18,149 bases of DNA from an uncultured bacterium (GCA_946885425.1 CAMPGJ010000008.1:1-18149), one strand, 5' to 3'; counted from the stretch's first letter, positions 5,271-12,383 are shown. Translations and numbers: made by a program. Notes: generated by a model not told the origin, from the sequence alone.

Positions 5271-5981
5271 ATGAAGAGAGTATTTCGTATCCTTCTTTCA
5301 CTACATATAGCACTTCTTTTTTTTAGTGTCGCTCCAGCTCAAACTCATGCGCAAGTAGAGAAAGGACTGTACCAAGAACGTATATCAATTTCTGGACAAA
5401 GAGATAACTGGAATAATAGAGGCAATTGGAATAAAAGAGAGCAGCTCCACAACCCTTTTATGTGGATGCATCACCTCGATAATAAACATCTCGCATTTGC
5501 ATCCCTTTATAAAGTAGGCGTAGATATAATTTTAAGTATTTTGTTCATTACGTTTTTTTCTAAGTTCATCATGACAATCTTTACTAGAATGAGAGTACAT
5601 CCTTTTAAAGACGGATATGTGGGATTTACTTTCCTTATTATTTTTCCACTTATCAGCTTTATTCTTTTAGGGCTTATATGGCTGGGAGTCGCTGGCTTTC
5701 TTACTTTCGGGCTTATATTCCTGACTAGCTTATTTTTAACAAAAATATTTATCGGCTGGACTATTCTGCGCAAATTAGAAAAAGGATATGTTCTTGATTG
5801 GAAAGCAGGACTGGCCGGACCTATGATTGTCTATATTTTATTATTTATTCCCATACTCGGTTGGCTTACTTTAGCTATAATTATGTCTATTGCAACAGGA
5901 GCGTTACTCAAAGAAATACTTTCTGCACTCGAAAAACACAGACTAGAAAATCATAAATCCAAAATTACAAACTCCAAATAA
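5271..5981 (+). CDS. Membrane protein with signal peptide
   Basis: 236 residues from the ATG at 5271; a TTG 36 bases upstream lies in the -35 box and is rejected. Residues 1-28 are a signal peptide (MKRVFRILLSLHIALLFFS, cleavage likely after AQTHAQ). A short polar, Asn/Trp-rich external stretch follows (RDNWNNRGNWNKREQ). From about residue 80 there are four or five membrane spans, the last parts being TFGLIFLTSLFLTKIFIGW and MIVYILLFIPILGWLTLAIIMSIATGALL. The spans and the IPILGWL...GALL ending recall the C-terminal membrane domain found in some bactofilin-associated or DUF8173-type proteins, but this is a weak resemblance. The last ~12 codons are encoded by the left arm of a palindromic element (5948-6045), so the C-terminus may have been altered by it. 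Confidence 0.8.
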   Translation: MKRVFRILLSLHIALLFFSVAPAQTHAQVEKGLYQERISISGQRDNWNNRGNWNKREQLHNPFMWMHHLDNKHLAFASLYKVGVDIILSILFITFFSKFIMTIFTRMRVHPFKDGYVGFTFLIIFPLISFILLGLIWLGVAGFLTFGLIFLTSLFLTKIFIGWTILRKLEKGYVLDWKAGLAGPMIVYILLFIPILGWLTLAIIMSIATGALLKEILSALEKHRLENHKSKITNSK

Positions 5982-6045
5982 TTCAAAACGTTATATTTTC
6001 AATTAAAATATTTGAATTTATTTTGATGGTATTTTGAATTAATTA
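5948..6045. repeat. AT-rich palindromic element, copy B
   Basis: Centred near TTCAAAACGTT (5982-5992). AATTCAAAAC (5980-5989) pairs with GT..TTTTGAATT ending at 6040. The left arm reads in seven-base words (AATCATA, AATCCAA, AATTACA, AACTCCA). It is less symmetrical than the other two copies. It begins inside the preceding gene's last codons and ends just before the next ATG. Confidence 0.55.
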
Positions 6046-6052
6046 TTAAACC

Positions 6053-6679
6053 ATGCGTATTTCCAAACACCTCCATTCCTGTTTGCTCATAGAAGATACG
6101 GATACAACTATTCTCATTGATCCTGGGATCTTCACCTACAATGAACATGCATTAGATATAGAATCCTTACAAAACCTCGATTATATTATCATTACCCATG
6201 AGCATTTCGATCATATGCATATTCCTTTGATACAAGAGCTTATAGATAAATTTCCTAAGGCAAAAATACTAACCAACTCGTCTGCTGCTTCATTACTTGA
6301 AAAAGAGAATTTCAATGTACTGACACAGGGAGATGCCATCGTTTCAATACAAGATGCTCCTCATGAAAAACTTTGGGATATGGAAGTGCCACAAAATATC
6401 GTTGTAAATGTATTTAACAAACTAACCCATCCTGGAGATTCACTTCACTTTACAACCACAAATGATATTCTTTGCCTTCCAATCCAAGCACCCTGGGGCA
6501 GCACTACAGCAGCCGTTGAAAAAGCTCTGGAGCTAAAACCCAAAGTTATCATACCAATCCATGATTGGATGTGGAAAGATGATGTCCGGACAGAGATGTA
6601 CGGGCGCCTCACACAGTACTTTGCCAAACATGAAATCCGTTTTGAAGGATTGAAAACAGGCCAAGTTGTTGAACTATAA
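6053..6679 (+). CDS. Metallo-beta-lactamase-fold hydrolase (UlaG-like type)
   Basis: 208 residues. The Zn-binding motif HEHFDHMH is at 49-56 (H49, H51, D53, H54), preceded by the strand TTILIDPG (18-25). Later ligand positions are H126 in LTHPGDSL and H170 in VIIPIHDW. This order fits the COG2220/UlaG-like branch of metal-dependent hydrolases; the substrate cannot be told. The expected mid-to-late metal-bridging acid may be D129 in the GDSL turn. The protein is soluble with no signal peptide. The ATG at 6053 gives an N-terminus that enters the first strand at once, as usual for the family. No Shine-Dalgarno or clear promoter is seen; the palindromic element copy B occupies the upstream gap. 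The promoter of the next gene overlaps its 3' end. Confidence 0.9.
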   Translation: MRISKHLHSCLLIEDTDTTILIDPGIFTYNEHALDIESLQNLDYIIITHEHFDHMHIPLIQELIDKFPKAKILTNSSAASLLEKENFNVLTQGDAIVSIQDAPHEKLWDMEVPQNIVVNVFNKLTHPGDSLHFTTTNDILCLPIQAPWGSTTAAVEKALELKPKVIIPIHDWMWKDDVRTEMYGRLTQYFAKHEIRFEGLKTGQVVEL

Positions 6680-6697
6680 CCCGAACTCTGCTATACT
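6669..6697 (+). promoter_or_regulatory. Promoter giving a leaderless start at 6705
   Basis: -35 TTGAAC (6669-6674), 17-base spacer, -10 TATACT (6692-6697). The ATG at 6705 is 7 bases downstream. The -35 lies inside the end of the hydrolase gene. Confidence 0.62.
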
Positions 6698-6704
6698 TTA
6701 TTTG

Positions 6705-7343
6705 ATGGGCAGGGAAAGAGCAGAGATTTATCGTATCGGAGAAAAAGAAAGACAAATTACCCAAAAAGCGCTCACTGAAAACCAAACGTACCCCCAAATA
6801 AACCACACTGAAATAGCAATCCTAAAGCCTAAAAGTGCATCCGAAAAATATGGTTATGCTACTCCCACCAGACTTGAACAACATAAGAAAGTTACACTTA
6901 TTAGGGAAGAAGATCCACAAAAAATGATGCAAAAGGCAGCAGATCTCTATGGAGAAAGAACTGTCTCCTCCATAGTAGCCGAAGGAGATCCAAGAAATCT
7001 TAGAACCTGGTTTGATAACCCAGACGCTTACTCTCTGGCAGGGAATCCAGATAGAAGCCTTACAAAAATAGCAATAAGTATCGATTTTGCTCAGCAGATG
7101 GCAGAAAAAGGTATAGAAAAAGATGCAATAAGAAAAACTTTTGTAGAAAGACAACCAAAGCTCGGAGATCTTTCACTCAGCACTGCTTTAGCGAGAATAG
7201 GGCCGGAAGATATTGGAACCGTTCATGAAATAGCTATCTCTATAGCCCAAGGAGATACCAAAATTAGTACGAAAACAGATGAAAAAAATGCTAAAAAATT
7301 CATAGAAAGCTACACACTTCCAGGAACCTCCCGCGGACACTAA
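6705..7343 (+). CDS. Unknown protein, related to the convergent neighbour
   Basis: 212 residues from the ATG at 6705; a TTG 39 bases upstream in frame lies in the promoter and is rejected. No signal peptide or membrane span. The first ~70 residues are charged and probably flexible. From about residue 80 it is helical: MMQKAADLYGERTVSSIVAEG, then SLTKIAISIDFAQQMAEKGI, then IRKTFVERQPKLG, then ALARIGPEDIGTVHE. These last blocks line up in order with the protein from 7350-7928 (e.g. ISIDFAQQM with IGMDIAQRL; ED-x(4)-H with ED-x(5)-H), so the two look like distant paralogs. No known family is recognised. The two genes converge with 6 bases between their stops. Confidence 0.75.
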   Translation: MGRERAEIYRIGEKERQITQKALTENQTYPQINHTEIAILKPKSASEKYGYATPTRLEQHKKVTLIREEDPQKMMQKAADLYGERTVSSIVAEGDPRNLRTWFDNPDAYSLAGNPDRSLTKIAISIDFAQQMAEKGIEKDAIRKTFVERQPKLGDLSLSTALARIGPEDIGTVHEIAISIAQGDTKISTKTDEKNAKKFIESYTLPGTSRGH

Positions 7344-7364
7344 TTACTTTCAACCGCGCTTTTT
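7332..7364 (+). terminator. Possible weak terminator at convergent gene ends
   Basis: CGCGG (7332-7336) pairs with CCGCG (7354-7358) and is followed by CTTTTTCTGCTTTTT. The stem is only 5 bp with a 17-base loop, and it spans both stop codons, so this is tentative. Confidence 0.3.
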
Positions 7365-7928
7365 CTGCTTTTTCATAAATTCTTGCGTCTGCATTCTTTT
7401 CGTGGATGCATCTGGTTTTTGCTTCGGCTGGTTGAGCTTGTGTACTCCATCTTGCAATTTTCTGTGAAGCGTTGCTAGATCTTTATCTTCTACGTTGTGC
7501 AATCTATCATAAACAGTTCCGACCTCAAAGATAGTTCCAAATTCCCTCTTTTGTTCAAATAATCTTTGTATGTTTTCTTCAGAATGCTGTGTGTCTCTCA
7601 ATCGTTGAGCAATATCCATACCAATTAGCAAACGGACTACGTTCTCTTCCTTTGCGTTGTATGTTCCTTGTTCAAATTCAGCGATTGCAGCACCCTCTTC
7701 ATTTTGTAATTCTTGCTCAGAAATAGCTCCAGATGCATAAGCCGCGACACTTGCTCCAAAAACTTCTTTTGCTACTTGGAGTACTCGTTGTGAACCTGCT
7801 CGATGCAGACGATTTTGCATATCTTTCGCTGATGATTCATTTTCATCATAACCAAACTTCACGAAATCAATTGAACGTATTTGTTCTTGGGATTCTTGGA
7901 GGTGGGGGATATATCCTCGTCTTTCCAT
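7350..7928 (-). CDS. Unknown helical protein at the end of the ribosomal operon
   Basis: 192 residues, no signal peptide or membrane span. Predicted mostly helix and charged. The segment from about residue 50 on (RVLQVAKEVFGASVAAYASGA; VVRLLIGMDIAQRLRD; IQRLFEQKREFG; TVYDRLHNVEDKDLATLHRK) aligns in order with the convergent gene 6705-7343. The tail is basic (STKRMQTQEFMKKQKKRG). It starts 26 bases after the rpsI stop on the same strand with no promoter I would trust, so it is probably the last cistron of the ribosomal operon. The family is not recognised. Stop codon is TGA. Confidence 0.75.
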   Translation of the reverse strand: MERRGYIPHLQESQEQIRSIDFVKFGYDENESSAKDMQNRLHRAGSQRVLQVAKEVFGASVAAYASGAISEQELQNEEGAAIAEFEQGTYNAKEENVVRLLIGMDIAQRLRDTQHSEENIQRLFEQKREFGTIFEVGTVYDRLHNVEDKDLATLHRKLQDGVHKLNQPKQKPDASTKRMQTQEFMKKQKKRG

Positions 7929-7954
7929 AAGCTTCTACCCACAAAGAGGGTTCT

Positions 7955-8428
7955 TTAACGCTTTGGTGATTGCTTCTTTCTTCTGGACTTTCCACCCATA
8001 CCGACAACTCTTCTTTCTCGGATTCTTGCGTCACGGGTAAGGAAGCCTTTCTTCTTCAAGATTGGTCTGTATTTCTCTGTATTCAGCTTATTAAGCGCGT
8101 TAGCAATTCCTGCAATAGCGGCTTGCAGTTGTCCTGATGGTCCACCACCTACTACCTTAATAGTGAAGGCAAAGTTTTGCTGATGTGCATTTGTTATACG
8201 AAGAGGCTCAGTATACATGTGGCGTGATACTTCACCTGAGAAATATTCAGCGATAGGTTTTCCATTTACCCAAAGATCCCCTTTCTTGATTTCTTTCTCA
8301 TCCCATTTGAGGTCTTCTTTTACTTTCTCGTACAATCGGACACGAGCAACTGCATCTTTTCGCCTACCGACTGCAAAGACATAGTCTAACTTTACATTTT
8401 TAGTTGTTTTTTTAACTTCTTCTGCCAT
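7955..8428 (-). CDS. rpsI: 30S ribosomal protein S9
   Basis: 157 residues, somewhat longer than the usual ~130. The family core is clear: YVFAVGRRKDAVARVRL (about 16-32), LWVNGKPIAEYF, the glycine-rich VVGGGPSGQLQAAIAGIANAL (about 91-111) and the basic end RRVVGMGGKSRRKKQSPKR, whose last residues reach the P-site tRNA in known ribosomes. The extra length is a charged N-terminus (MAEEVKKTTKNVK) and a Lys/Glu-rich insertion after the first strand (EKVKEDLKWDEKEIKKGD). It starts 5 bases after rplM, the usual L13-S9 pairing, so it is cotranscribed. Confidence 0.97.
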   Translation of the reverse strand: MAEEVKKTTKNVKLDYVFAVGRRKDAVARVRLYEKVKEDLKWDEKEIKKGDLWVNGKPIAEYFSGEVSRHMYTEPLRITNAHQQNFAFTIKVVGGGPSGQLQAAIAGIANALNKLNTEKYRPILKKKGFLTRDARIRERRVVGMGGKSRRKKQSPKR

Positions 8429-8433
8429 AGTAA

Positions 8434-8874
8434 TTATGCTGATACTTCTTTCTTAAATTTGTCTGTATATGTATGTTCCTCACCGGAAAATACAAATAAT
8501 CTTGTTAACATTTTATCACGCAATCTGTTCTGTGGAAGCATTCCTTTAACCGCGTGCGTAATAATTTGCTCAGGCTTCCTTCCACGAAGCTCTTTTAATG
8601 TTTCTTGCTTGAACCCACCTGGATACCCTGAATGCCGGTAATAATTCTTCTGCTCTTCTTTCTTTCCTGTTACCTTTACTTCTTTCGCGTTAATGACAAC
8701 AACATAATCACCACAATCAAGATTGCGGACAAAATATGCTTTACCTTTACCCATCAGAAGCTGAGCAATCTTAGATGCGGATCTTCCCAACACTGCACCT
8801 TTAACATCAATTACATGCCACGCTCTCTTGATGTCTGATACCTTTGTTCCTTCTGTTATTGCTGCTTGATTCAT
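8434..8874 (-). CDS. rplM: 50S ribosomal protein L13
   Basis: 146 residues, normal length. Family landmarks: RAWHVIDVKGAVLGRSASKIAQLLMGKGK (about 17-45), DCGDYVVVINAKEVKVTGKK, the YYRHSGYPGG loop, and HAVKGMLPQNRLRDKMLTRLFVF near the C-terminus. L13 is an early assembly protein of the large subunit. The ATG at 8874 gives a ~15-residue N-terminal lead before the first conserved strand. No Shine-Dalgarno sequence is seen; instead a four-copy heptamer (8881-8908) occupies the space up to the ATG. Followed by rpsI after 5 bases. Confidence 0.97.
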   Translation of the reverse strand: MNQAAITEGTKVSDIKRAWHVIDVKGAVLGRSASKIAQLLMGKGKAYFVRNLDCGDYVVVINAKEVKVTGKKEEQKNYYRHSGYPGGFKQETLKELRGRKPEQIITHAVKGMLPQNRLRDKMLTRLFVFSGEEHTYTDKFKKEVSA

Positions 8875-8880
8875 AGTTAG

Positions 8881-8908
8881 GTTGTAGGTTGTAGTTTGTA
8901 GGTTGTAG
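8881..8908. repeat. Tandem heptamer GTTGTAG x4
   Basis: Four adjacent 7-base units: GTTGTAG, GTTGTAG, TTTGTAG, GTTGTAG. It lies between rplQ and rplM, 6 bases before the rplM ATG. In the transcript it reads CTACAAC-type words and has no secondary structure or ribosome binding site. Confidence 0.8.
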
Positions 8909-8916
8909 TCCTAAAC

Positions 8917-9453
8917 TTACTTTCCCTTTTTTACCTCCTTCTTTTCTGTTTTCTTAACTTCTTTCTTTACTTCCTTCTTTGCCTTTGTCTCCTTGGAAAC
9001 CTTTACCTCTGCCTCTTTTTTAGTTGCCTTCTTTACTTCTACCTTCTTATTTTCCTTTTTAACCTTTTTCACTTTTGGTTGCGCTACTAATGCCACCGGT
9101 TTTTCTACCCATTCCATAAAAACTTGAGGAGCATTATCAGCTACTCTGTTTTTAGGAAGTTTAATTATTCTTGTATATCCTCCCTGACGACTTACAAAAC
9201 GTGGAGCTATATCGTTAATGAGCTTAACGACTGCTTCATGACGAACATCAGGAGCTAAATTACGAAGAGCGGCGTCTCCACCCTTTTTTGCTTTCGTAAT
9301 CAATTTATCAGCTGCAGCTCTGATTGCTTTTGCTTTCGCAGGAGTTGTTTTAATCCTCTCATGCAAAATAAGAGATGTCAATAAATTCTTAAACAGAGCC
9401 TTTCGCTCATTCGCATCTCTTTTAAATTGTCTTCCAAAAACATTTTTTCTCAT
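8917..9453 (-). CDS. rplQ: 50S ribosomal protein L17 with Lys/Glu-rich tail
   Basis: 178 residues against the usual 115-130. The core is at 1-115: FGRQFKRDANERKALFKNLL, TSLILHERIKTTPAKAKAIR, ADKLITKAKKG, and GGYTRIIKLPKNRVADNAPQ, the L17 signature. After about residue 120 comes a low-complexity tail of Lys, Glu and Val (~55 residues), which accounts for the extra length. The ATG at 9453 gives the family N-terminus; an in-frame ATG at 9495 would add 14 residues encoded by the flanking palindrome and is rejected. No Shine-Dalgarno sequence. It is separated from rpoA by a 124-bp palindrome, in contrast to the tight packing elsewhere in the operon. Confidence 0.95.
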   Translation of the reverse strand: MRKNVFGRQFKRDANERKALFKNLLTSLILHERIKTTPAKAKAIRAAADKLITKAKKGGDAALRNLAPDVRHEAVVKLINDIAPRFVSRQGGYTRIIKLPKNRVADNAPQVFMEWVEKPVALVAQPKVKKVKKENKKVEVKKATKKEAEVKVSKETKAKKEVKKEVKKTEKKEVKKGK

Positions 9454-9463
9454 AATAACAAAA

Positions 9464-9587
9464 AATTCGAATCTCGAACACGAAACTCGAAACAATACTT
9501 ATACAAAATTTCGGAATTCAAAACGTTTTGAAATTAAAATTTTGAACTTCGAATTTGTTTCGGATTTCGAATTTCGATATTCGAATT
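9464..9587. repeat. AT-rich palindromic element, copy C, between rpoA and rplQ
   Basis: The best copy: 61- and 63-base arms around a perfect 16-bp centre TTCAAAACGTTTTGAA (9517-9532). Outer arms pair closely: AATTCGAATCTCGAA (from 9464) against the complement of TTCGATATTCGAATT (to 9587), and CGAAACTCGAAACAA against the complement of GTTTCGGATTTCG. Right arm words are seven bases long (TTTCGGA, TTTCGAA, TTTCGAT, ATTCGAA). It ends 10 bases before the rplQ ATG and begins 4 bases after the rpoA stop. Confidence 0.8.
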
Positions 9588-9591
9588 ATAT

Positions 9592-10518
9592 TTATATGTT
9601 TAGACTGATCCCTTTTTCCTGAAGTTTTTCTTCAATTACGGAAATTGATTTACCACCCATGTTTCTCATTGAGATTAAGTCTTTTCTTGGAGTGTTAAGT
9701 AGCTGTTCAATTGTTTCAATTCCACCATTTCTCAAGCTATTATAGATTCTTGTTGGAAGATCTAGTTCATCAATAGTCATATTCAAAAGATTTTGAGGTA
9801 TTGACGAAGTTTGAGCTGTTGTTTCACTTGCAGTAACTGATGTTTTTGGTTCAAAAATCTGCATAAAGTTGTGAGCTAAGATCTTTGCGGCGTGATTCAA
9901 AGCATCTTTTGGATCAACTGTACCATTTGTCCAAACTTTAAGTGTAAGCTTATCAAGATCTGTTCTTCTACCGATACGTGTTGCAGCAACTGTGTAAGTT
10001 ACTCTTGTAACTGGAGTAAAGACAGCGTCTGTTGAAATAACACCAAGTGTTGTTGATTTGCGCTCTTCAGCGAGAGAGAATCCATATCCTTTCTCAACAG
10101 TTAATTCCATATCAAGCTTTGCTTTATCACCTGAAAGTGAACCGATGTATTGATCTTTATCAACAACCTCAACACCATCTGTAAGTTCAAGGTCAGCTGC
10201 TGTAACTACCTTTGTACCTTTAACAGAAAGTTTTACTGTTGCGCTTTCTTTATTTTCTGAGAGACGAAGGTTTAATTCTTTAACATTAAGGAGTAAGTCA
10301 ACAATATTTTCCTTCAGTCCTGGCAATGTAGAAAATTTATGTTTTACACCGGTGATGCGAACTGATGTAACTGCAGTTCCTTCAATGGATGTGTAGAGAA
10401 CTCTTCTCAATGCATTTCCCATTGTGTGACCATATCCTGGTTCCAATGGCTCAAGAACGAATTCTCCAAAATCTGGAGCGGTTGTAATTTCTTTAACTTT
10501 AAAATTTAATTCTTCCAT
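9592..10518 (-). CDS. rpoA: DNA-directed RNA polymerase alpha subunit
   Basis: 308 residues, near the usual 310-330. The N-terminal domain (about 1-225) holds the dimerisation/assembly motifs: FVLEPLEPGYGHTMGNALRRVLYTSIEG, HKFSTLPGLKENIVDLLLN and VTRVTYTVAATRIGRRTDLDKLTLKVWTNGT. A short linker follows, then the C-terminal domain (about 245-308) with LDLPTRIYNSLRNGGIETIE (the arginine that contacts UP-element DNA) and MRNMGGKSISVIEEKL. Both domains are complete, so activator and UP-element contacts are possible. It follows rpsD by 40 bases, a gap that contains a TATAAT promoter ending 8 bases before the ATG, so it can be transcribed on its own as well as by read-through. Confidence 0.98.
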   Translation of the reverse strand: MEELNFKVKEITTAPDFGEFVLEPLEPGYGHTMGNALRRVLYTSIEGTAVTSVRITGVKHKFSTLPGLKENIVDLLLNVKELNLRLSENKESATVKLSVKGTKVVTAADLELTDGVEVVDKDQYIGSLSGDKAKLDMELTVEKGYGFSLAEERKSTTLGVISTDAVFTPVTRVTYTVAATRIGRRTDLDKLTLKVWTNGTVDPKDALNHAAKILAHNFMQIFEPKTSVTASETTAQTSSIPQNLLNMTIDELDLPTRIYNSLRNGGIETIEQLLNTPRKDLISMRNMGGKSISVIEEKLQEKGISLNI

Positions 10519-10526
10519 AGATGAGT

Positions 10527-10555
10527 ATTATACCACTATCTCAAACAATATACAA
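10527..10555 (-). promoter_or_regulatory. Internal promoter for rpoA
   Basis: Minus strand: -35 TTGTAT (10555-10550), 17-base spacer, perfect -10 TATAAT (10532-10527), then 8 bases to the ATG at 10518. It implies a leader of one or two bases at most. Confidence 0.6.
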
Positions 10556-10558
10556 CTA

Positions 10559-11161
10559 CTATCTTGAGTAGTATTCAATGATCTGTCTAGTGCTAAATGG
10601 TGCCTGAATATCACTGGAATTTGGAATTCTTGTCAATTTGCCAACAATTCCTTTCTTTTCTAAAAATCCCAGTACTTCCTTTTTTTCTTCAAGATTTTTC
10701 AGAACGTCAGGATTCTTTTGGATTGTTGCGTCAAGAGTAATGATATCGCCTTCCTGTACTTTATATGAAGGAATTGACATCTTCTTATCATTAACGAATA
10801 CATGACCGTGTGTGACGAACTGACGAGCCATCATACGTGATTTAGCAAAACTAAGACGATAGACTATATTATCAAGTCTTCTTTCAAGAGAAGAAAGCAA
10901 CAATTCTTCTGTATCTCCTTTTTGTTTGGAAGCTGACTCAACCAATTTTTTAAATTGTCTTTCCAAAACACCATACATTACCTTAGCTTTCTGTTTTTCT
11001 CTCAGCTGTTGTCCATATTCTGATGGCCTTCTCTTTCCTTTCTTACCATGCACACCTGGTGGCACGTTAAGACGGCGCATAAGACTTGCTGATGTCTTTT
11101 CAAGAAGGTTAATTCCTTCTCTTCTTGCTAATTTATGTTTTGGTCCTGTATATCTTGCCAT
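10559..11161 (-). CDS. rpsD: 30S ribosomal protein S4
   Basis: 200 residues, normal. N-terminus MARYTGPKHKLARREG lacks the Zn-binding cysteines, so this is the cysteine-free form. PPGVHGKKGKRRPSEYGQQLREKQK (about 34-58) is the family signature, and the S4 RNA-binding domain runs from about 90 to 150 (RRLDNIVYRLSFAKSRMMARQFVTHGHVFVND). The C-terminus ends in PFSTRQIIEYYSR. S4 is a primary 16S rRNA binder and in many bacteria represses its own operon. It starts 3 bases after rpsK, within the S13-S11-S4-alpha order. Confidence 0.98.
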   Translation of the reverse strand: MARYTGPKHKLARREGINLLEKTSASLMRRLNVPPGVHGKKGKRRPSEYGQQLREKQKAKVMYGVLERQFKKLVESASKQKGDTEELLLSSLERRLDNIVYRLSFAKSRMMARQFVTHGHVFVNDKKMSIPSYKVQEGDIITLDATIQKNPDVLKNLEEKKEVLGFLEKKGIVGKLTRIPNSSDIQAPFSTRQIIEYYSR

Positions 11162-11164
11162 AGT

Positions 11165-11566
11165 TTAAACTCTTCTTTTCTTCTTTGCCCTTGGCCCATT
11201 GTGAGGCATAGGTGTCAAATCAGAAATCGATGTAATTTGAAGTCCAGCACTTCGGATACCCCGCAGTGAAGAATCACGTCCTGATCCAGGGCCCTTCACA
11301 TATACGTCTGCTGACTTCATACCTCTCTCAACTGTCTTCTTTACTGCATCCTCTACTGCAAGCGTTGCAGCATATGGTGTGGATTTTCTTGCGCCTTTAA
11401 ATCCTTTTGCTCCTGAGCTACTCCATGATAAAGAATCACCTTTGTCATTAGTAACGGTTACCAATGTGTTATTGAACGTTGAAGTAACGTATACTTTTCC
11501 GTGCTCGCTAACAATTGCTCCGCCCTTTTTCTTTTTTGTTGTTTTTTTAACTTGTTTTTTTGCCAT
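11165..11566 (-). CDS. rpsK: 30S ribosomal protein S11
   Basis: 133 residues. Family motifs: [45 protein letters not shown] (about 53-68), and the rRNA-contact C-terminus [23 protein letters not shown]. It forms part of the platform and decoding-side of the small subunit. The N-terminus has a basic stretch ([14 protein letters not shown]). It starts 11 bases after rpsM with no strong Shine-Dalgarno. Confidence 0.98.
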   Translation of the reverse strand: MAKKQVKKTTKKKKGGAIVSEHGKVYVTSTFNNTLVTVTNDKGDSLSWSSSGAKGFKGARKSTPYAATLAVEDAVKKTVERGMKSADVYVKGPGSGRDSSLRGIRSAGLQITSISDLTPMPHNGPRAKKKRRV

Positions 11567-11577
11567 AATATTTATGC

Positions 11578-11994
11578 TTATTTCTTACCTGTTGCCTTTG
11601 CTTTTGCTGCTGCCTCCATCTTTGCCATTACCTCTTTCTTAATTGCTCCGATAGTCATTCTCTTACCTCTCTTCGTTCTACTATTTGAACGTGTGCGCTG
11701 TCCACGTGATGGCAGACCTCTTGTATGTCTTAGACCTCTATAACTACCAATTTCTTTTAAACGTCGGACATTTGCTGCAATATCTGCGCGAAGATCTCCT
11801 TCGATCTTATATGCATCCAAAACACGAGTAATTCTTTTTATTTCATCCTCTGTTAATGCATGTGATCGTGTTGCTGGATCAACTTCTGCCTTTTCAAGCA
11901 CTTCTATAACATTACTTCTGCCTATACCATAAATATAACTTAAGGCAATATCAACTCTCTTTTCATCTGGTATAGTTACACCTGCAATTCTCAT
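11578..11994 (-). CDS. rpsM: 30S ribosomal protein S13
   Basis: 138 residues, a little longer than the usual ~120. Signature blocks: [27 protein letters not shown] (1-27), [40 protein letters not shown] (about 77-101) with the tRNA-contacting basic tail [11 protein letters not shown]. An Ala/Lys-rich end ([14 protein letters not shown]) accounts for the extra length. A Shine-Dalgarno-like AAGGA lies inside the end of rpmJ, 7 bases before the ATG, so translation follows rpmJ. Confidence 0.97.
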   Translation of the reverse strand: MRIAGVTIPDEKRVDIALSYIYGIGRSNVIEVLEKAEVDPATRSHALTEDEIKRITRVLDAYKIEGDLRADIAANVRRLKEIGSYRGLRHTRGLPSRGQRTRSNSRTKRGKRMTIGAIKKEVMAKMEAAAKAKATGKK

Positions 11995-11997
11995 AGA

Positions 11998-12111
11998 TTA
12001 TCCTTGTCTCTGTTTGTGGCGTGGATTTTCGCATACCACACGCACAACACCCTTACGTTTAATTATTTTGCATTTTAAACATCTTTTTTTAACACTTGCT
12101 TGTACTTTCAT
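11998..12111 (-). CDS. rpmJ: 50S ribosomal protein L36
   Basis: 37 residues: [20 protein letters not shown], then [17 protein letters not shown]. The Zn ribbon is complete, with C11, C14, C27 and H32, so this is the zinc-binding form of L36. It lies between infA (2-base gap) and rpsM (3-base gap), the usual infA-rpmJ-rpsM order. Confidence 0.96.
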   Translation of the reverse strand: MKVQASVKKRCLKCKIIKRKGVVRVVCENPRHKQRQG

Positions 12112-12113
12112 AA

Positions 12114-12332
12114 TTATCTGTATCGATACATTATCCGGCCTTTTGACAAGTCATAAGGTGTCATTTCAATCTTCACCTTATCTCCCGGTAATATTTTTAT
12201 AAAATGCATACGCATTTTTCCGGATAGATGACATAAGACCAAAGACCCATCTTCGAGCTCAACCCGAAATAAGGTATTTGGAAGAGCCTCTCTAACAACC
12301 CCATCTTTCTCAAATGATCCTTGATGAGCCAT
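12114..12332 (-). CDS. infA: Translation initiation factor IF-1
   Basis: 72 residues, the normal size. It is a single OB-fold: [32 protein letters not shown] (about 11-42), then [26 protein letters not shown] (47-72), matching the IF-1 end. IF-1 binds the 30S A site during initiation. The ATG at 12332 lies 6 bases after a consensus -10 box, so the message is predicted to be leaderless and a second transcription unit begins here. Confidence 0.97.
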   Translation of the reverse strand: MAHQGSFEKDGVVREALPNTLFRVELEDGSLVLCHLSGKMRMHFIKILPGDKVKIEMTPYDLSKGRIMYRYR

Positions 12333-12338
12333 TTCAGC

Positions 12339-12367
12339 ATTATAGCAAACTAGGCTGCAAAGAGCAA
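12339..12367 (-). promoter_or_regulatory. Internal promoter for infA, leaderless
   Basis: Minus strand: -35 TTGCTC (12367-12362), 17-base spacer, perfect -10 TATAAT (12344-12339), then 6 bases to the infA ATG. It divides the ribosomal cluster into an S14-to-map part and an infA-to-S9 part. Confidence 0.65.
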
Positions 12368-12383
12368 CATTTACGATTGTTCA

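Noticed and set aside
6822..7154. 110-codon minus-strand frame opposite the unknown gene 6705-7343
   Set aside because: The plus-strand frame has a well-placed promoter and a related neighbour; the antisense frame has neither.
9454..9495. N-terminal extension of L17 starting at the ATG at 9495
   Set aside because: The 14 extra residues come from the palindromic element; the family N-terminus begins at 9453.
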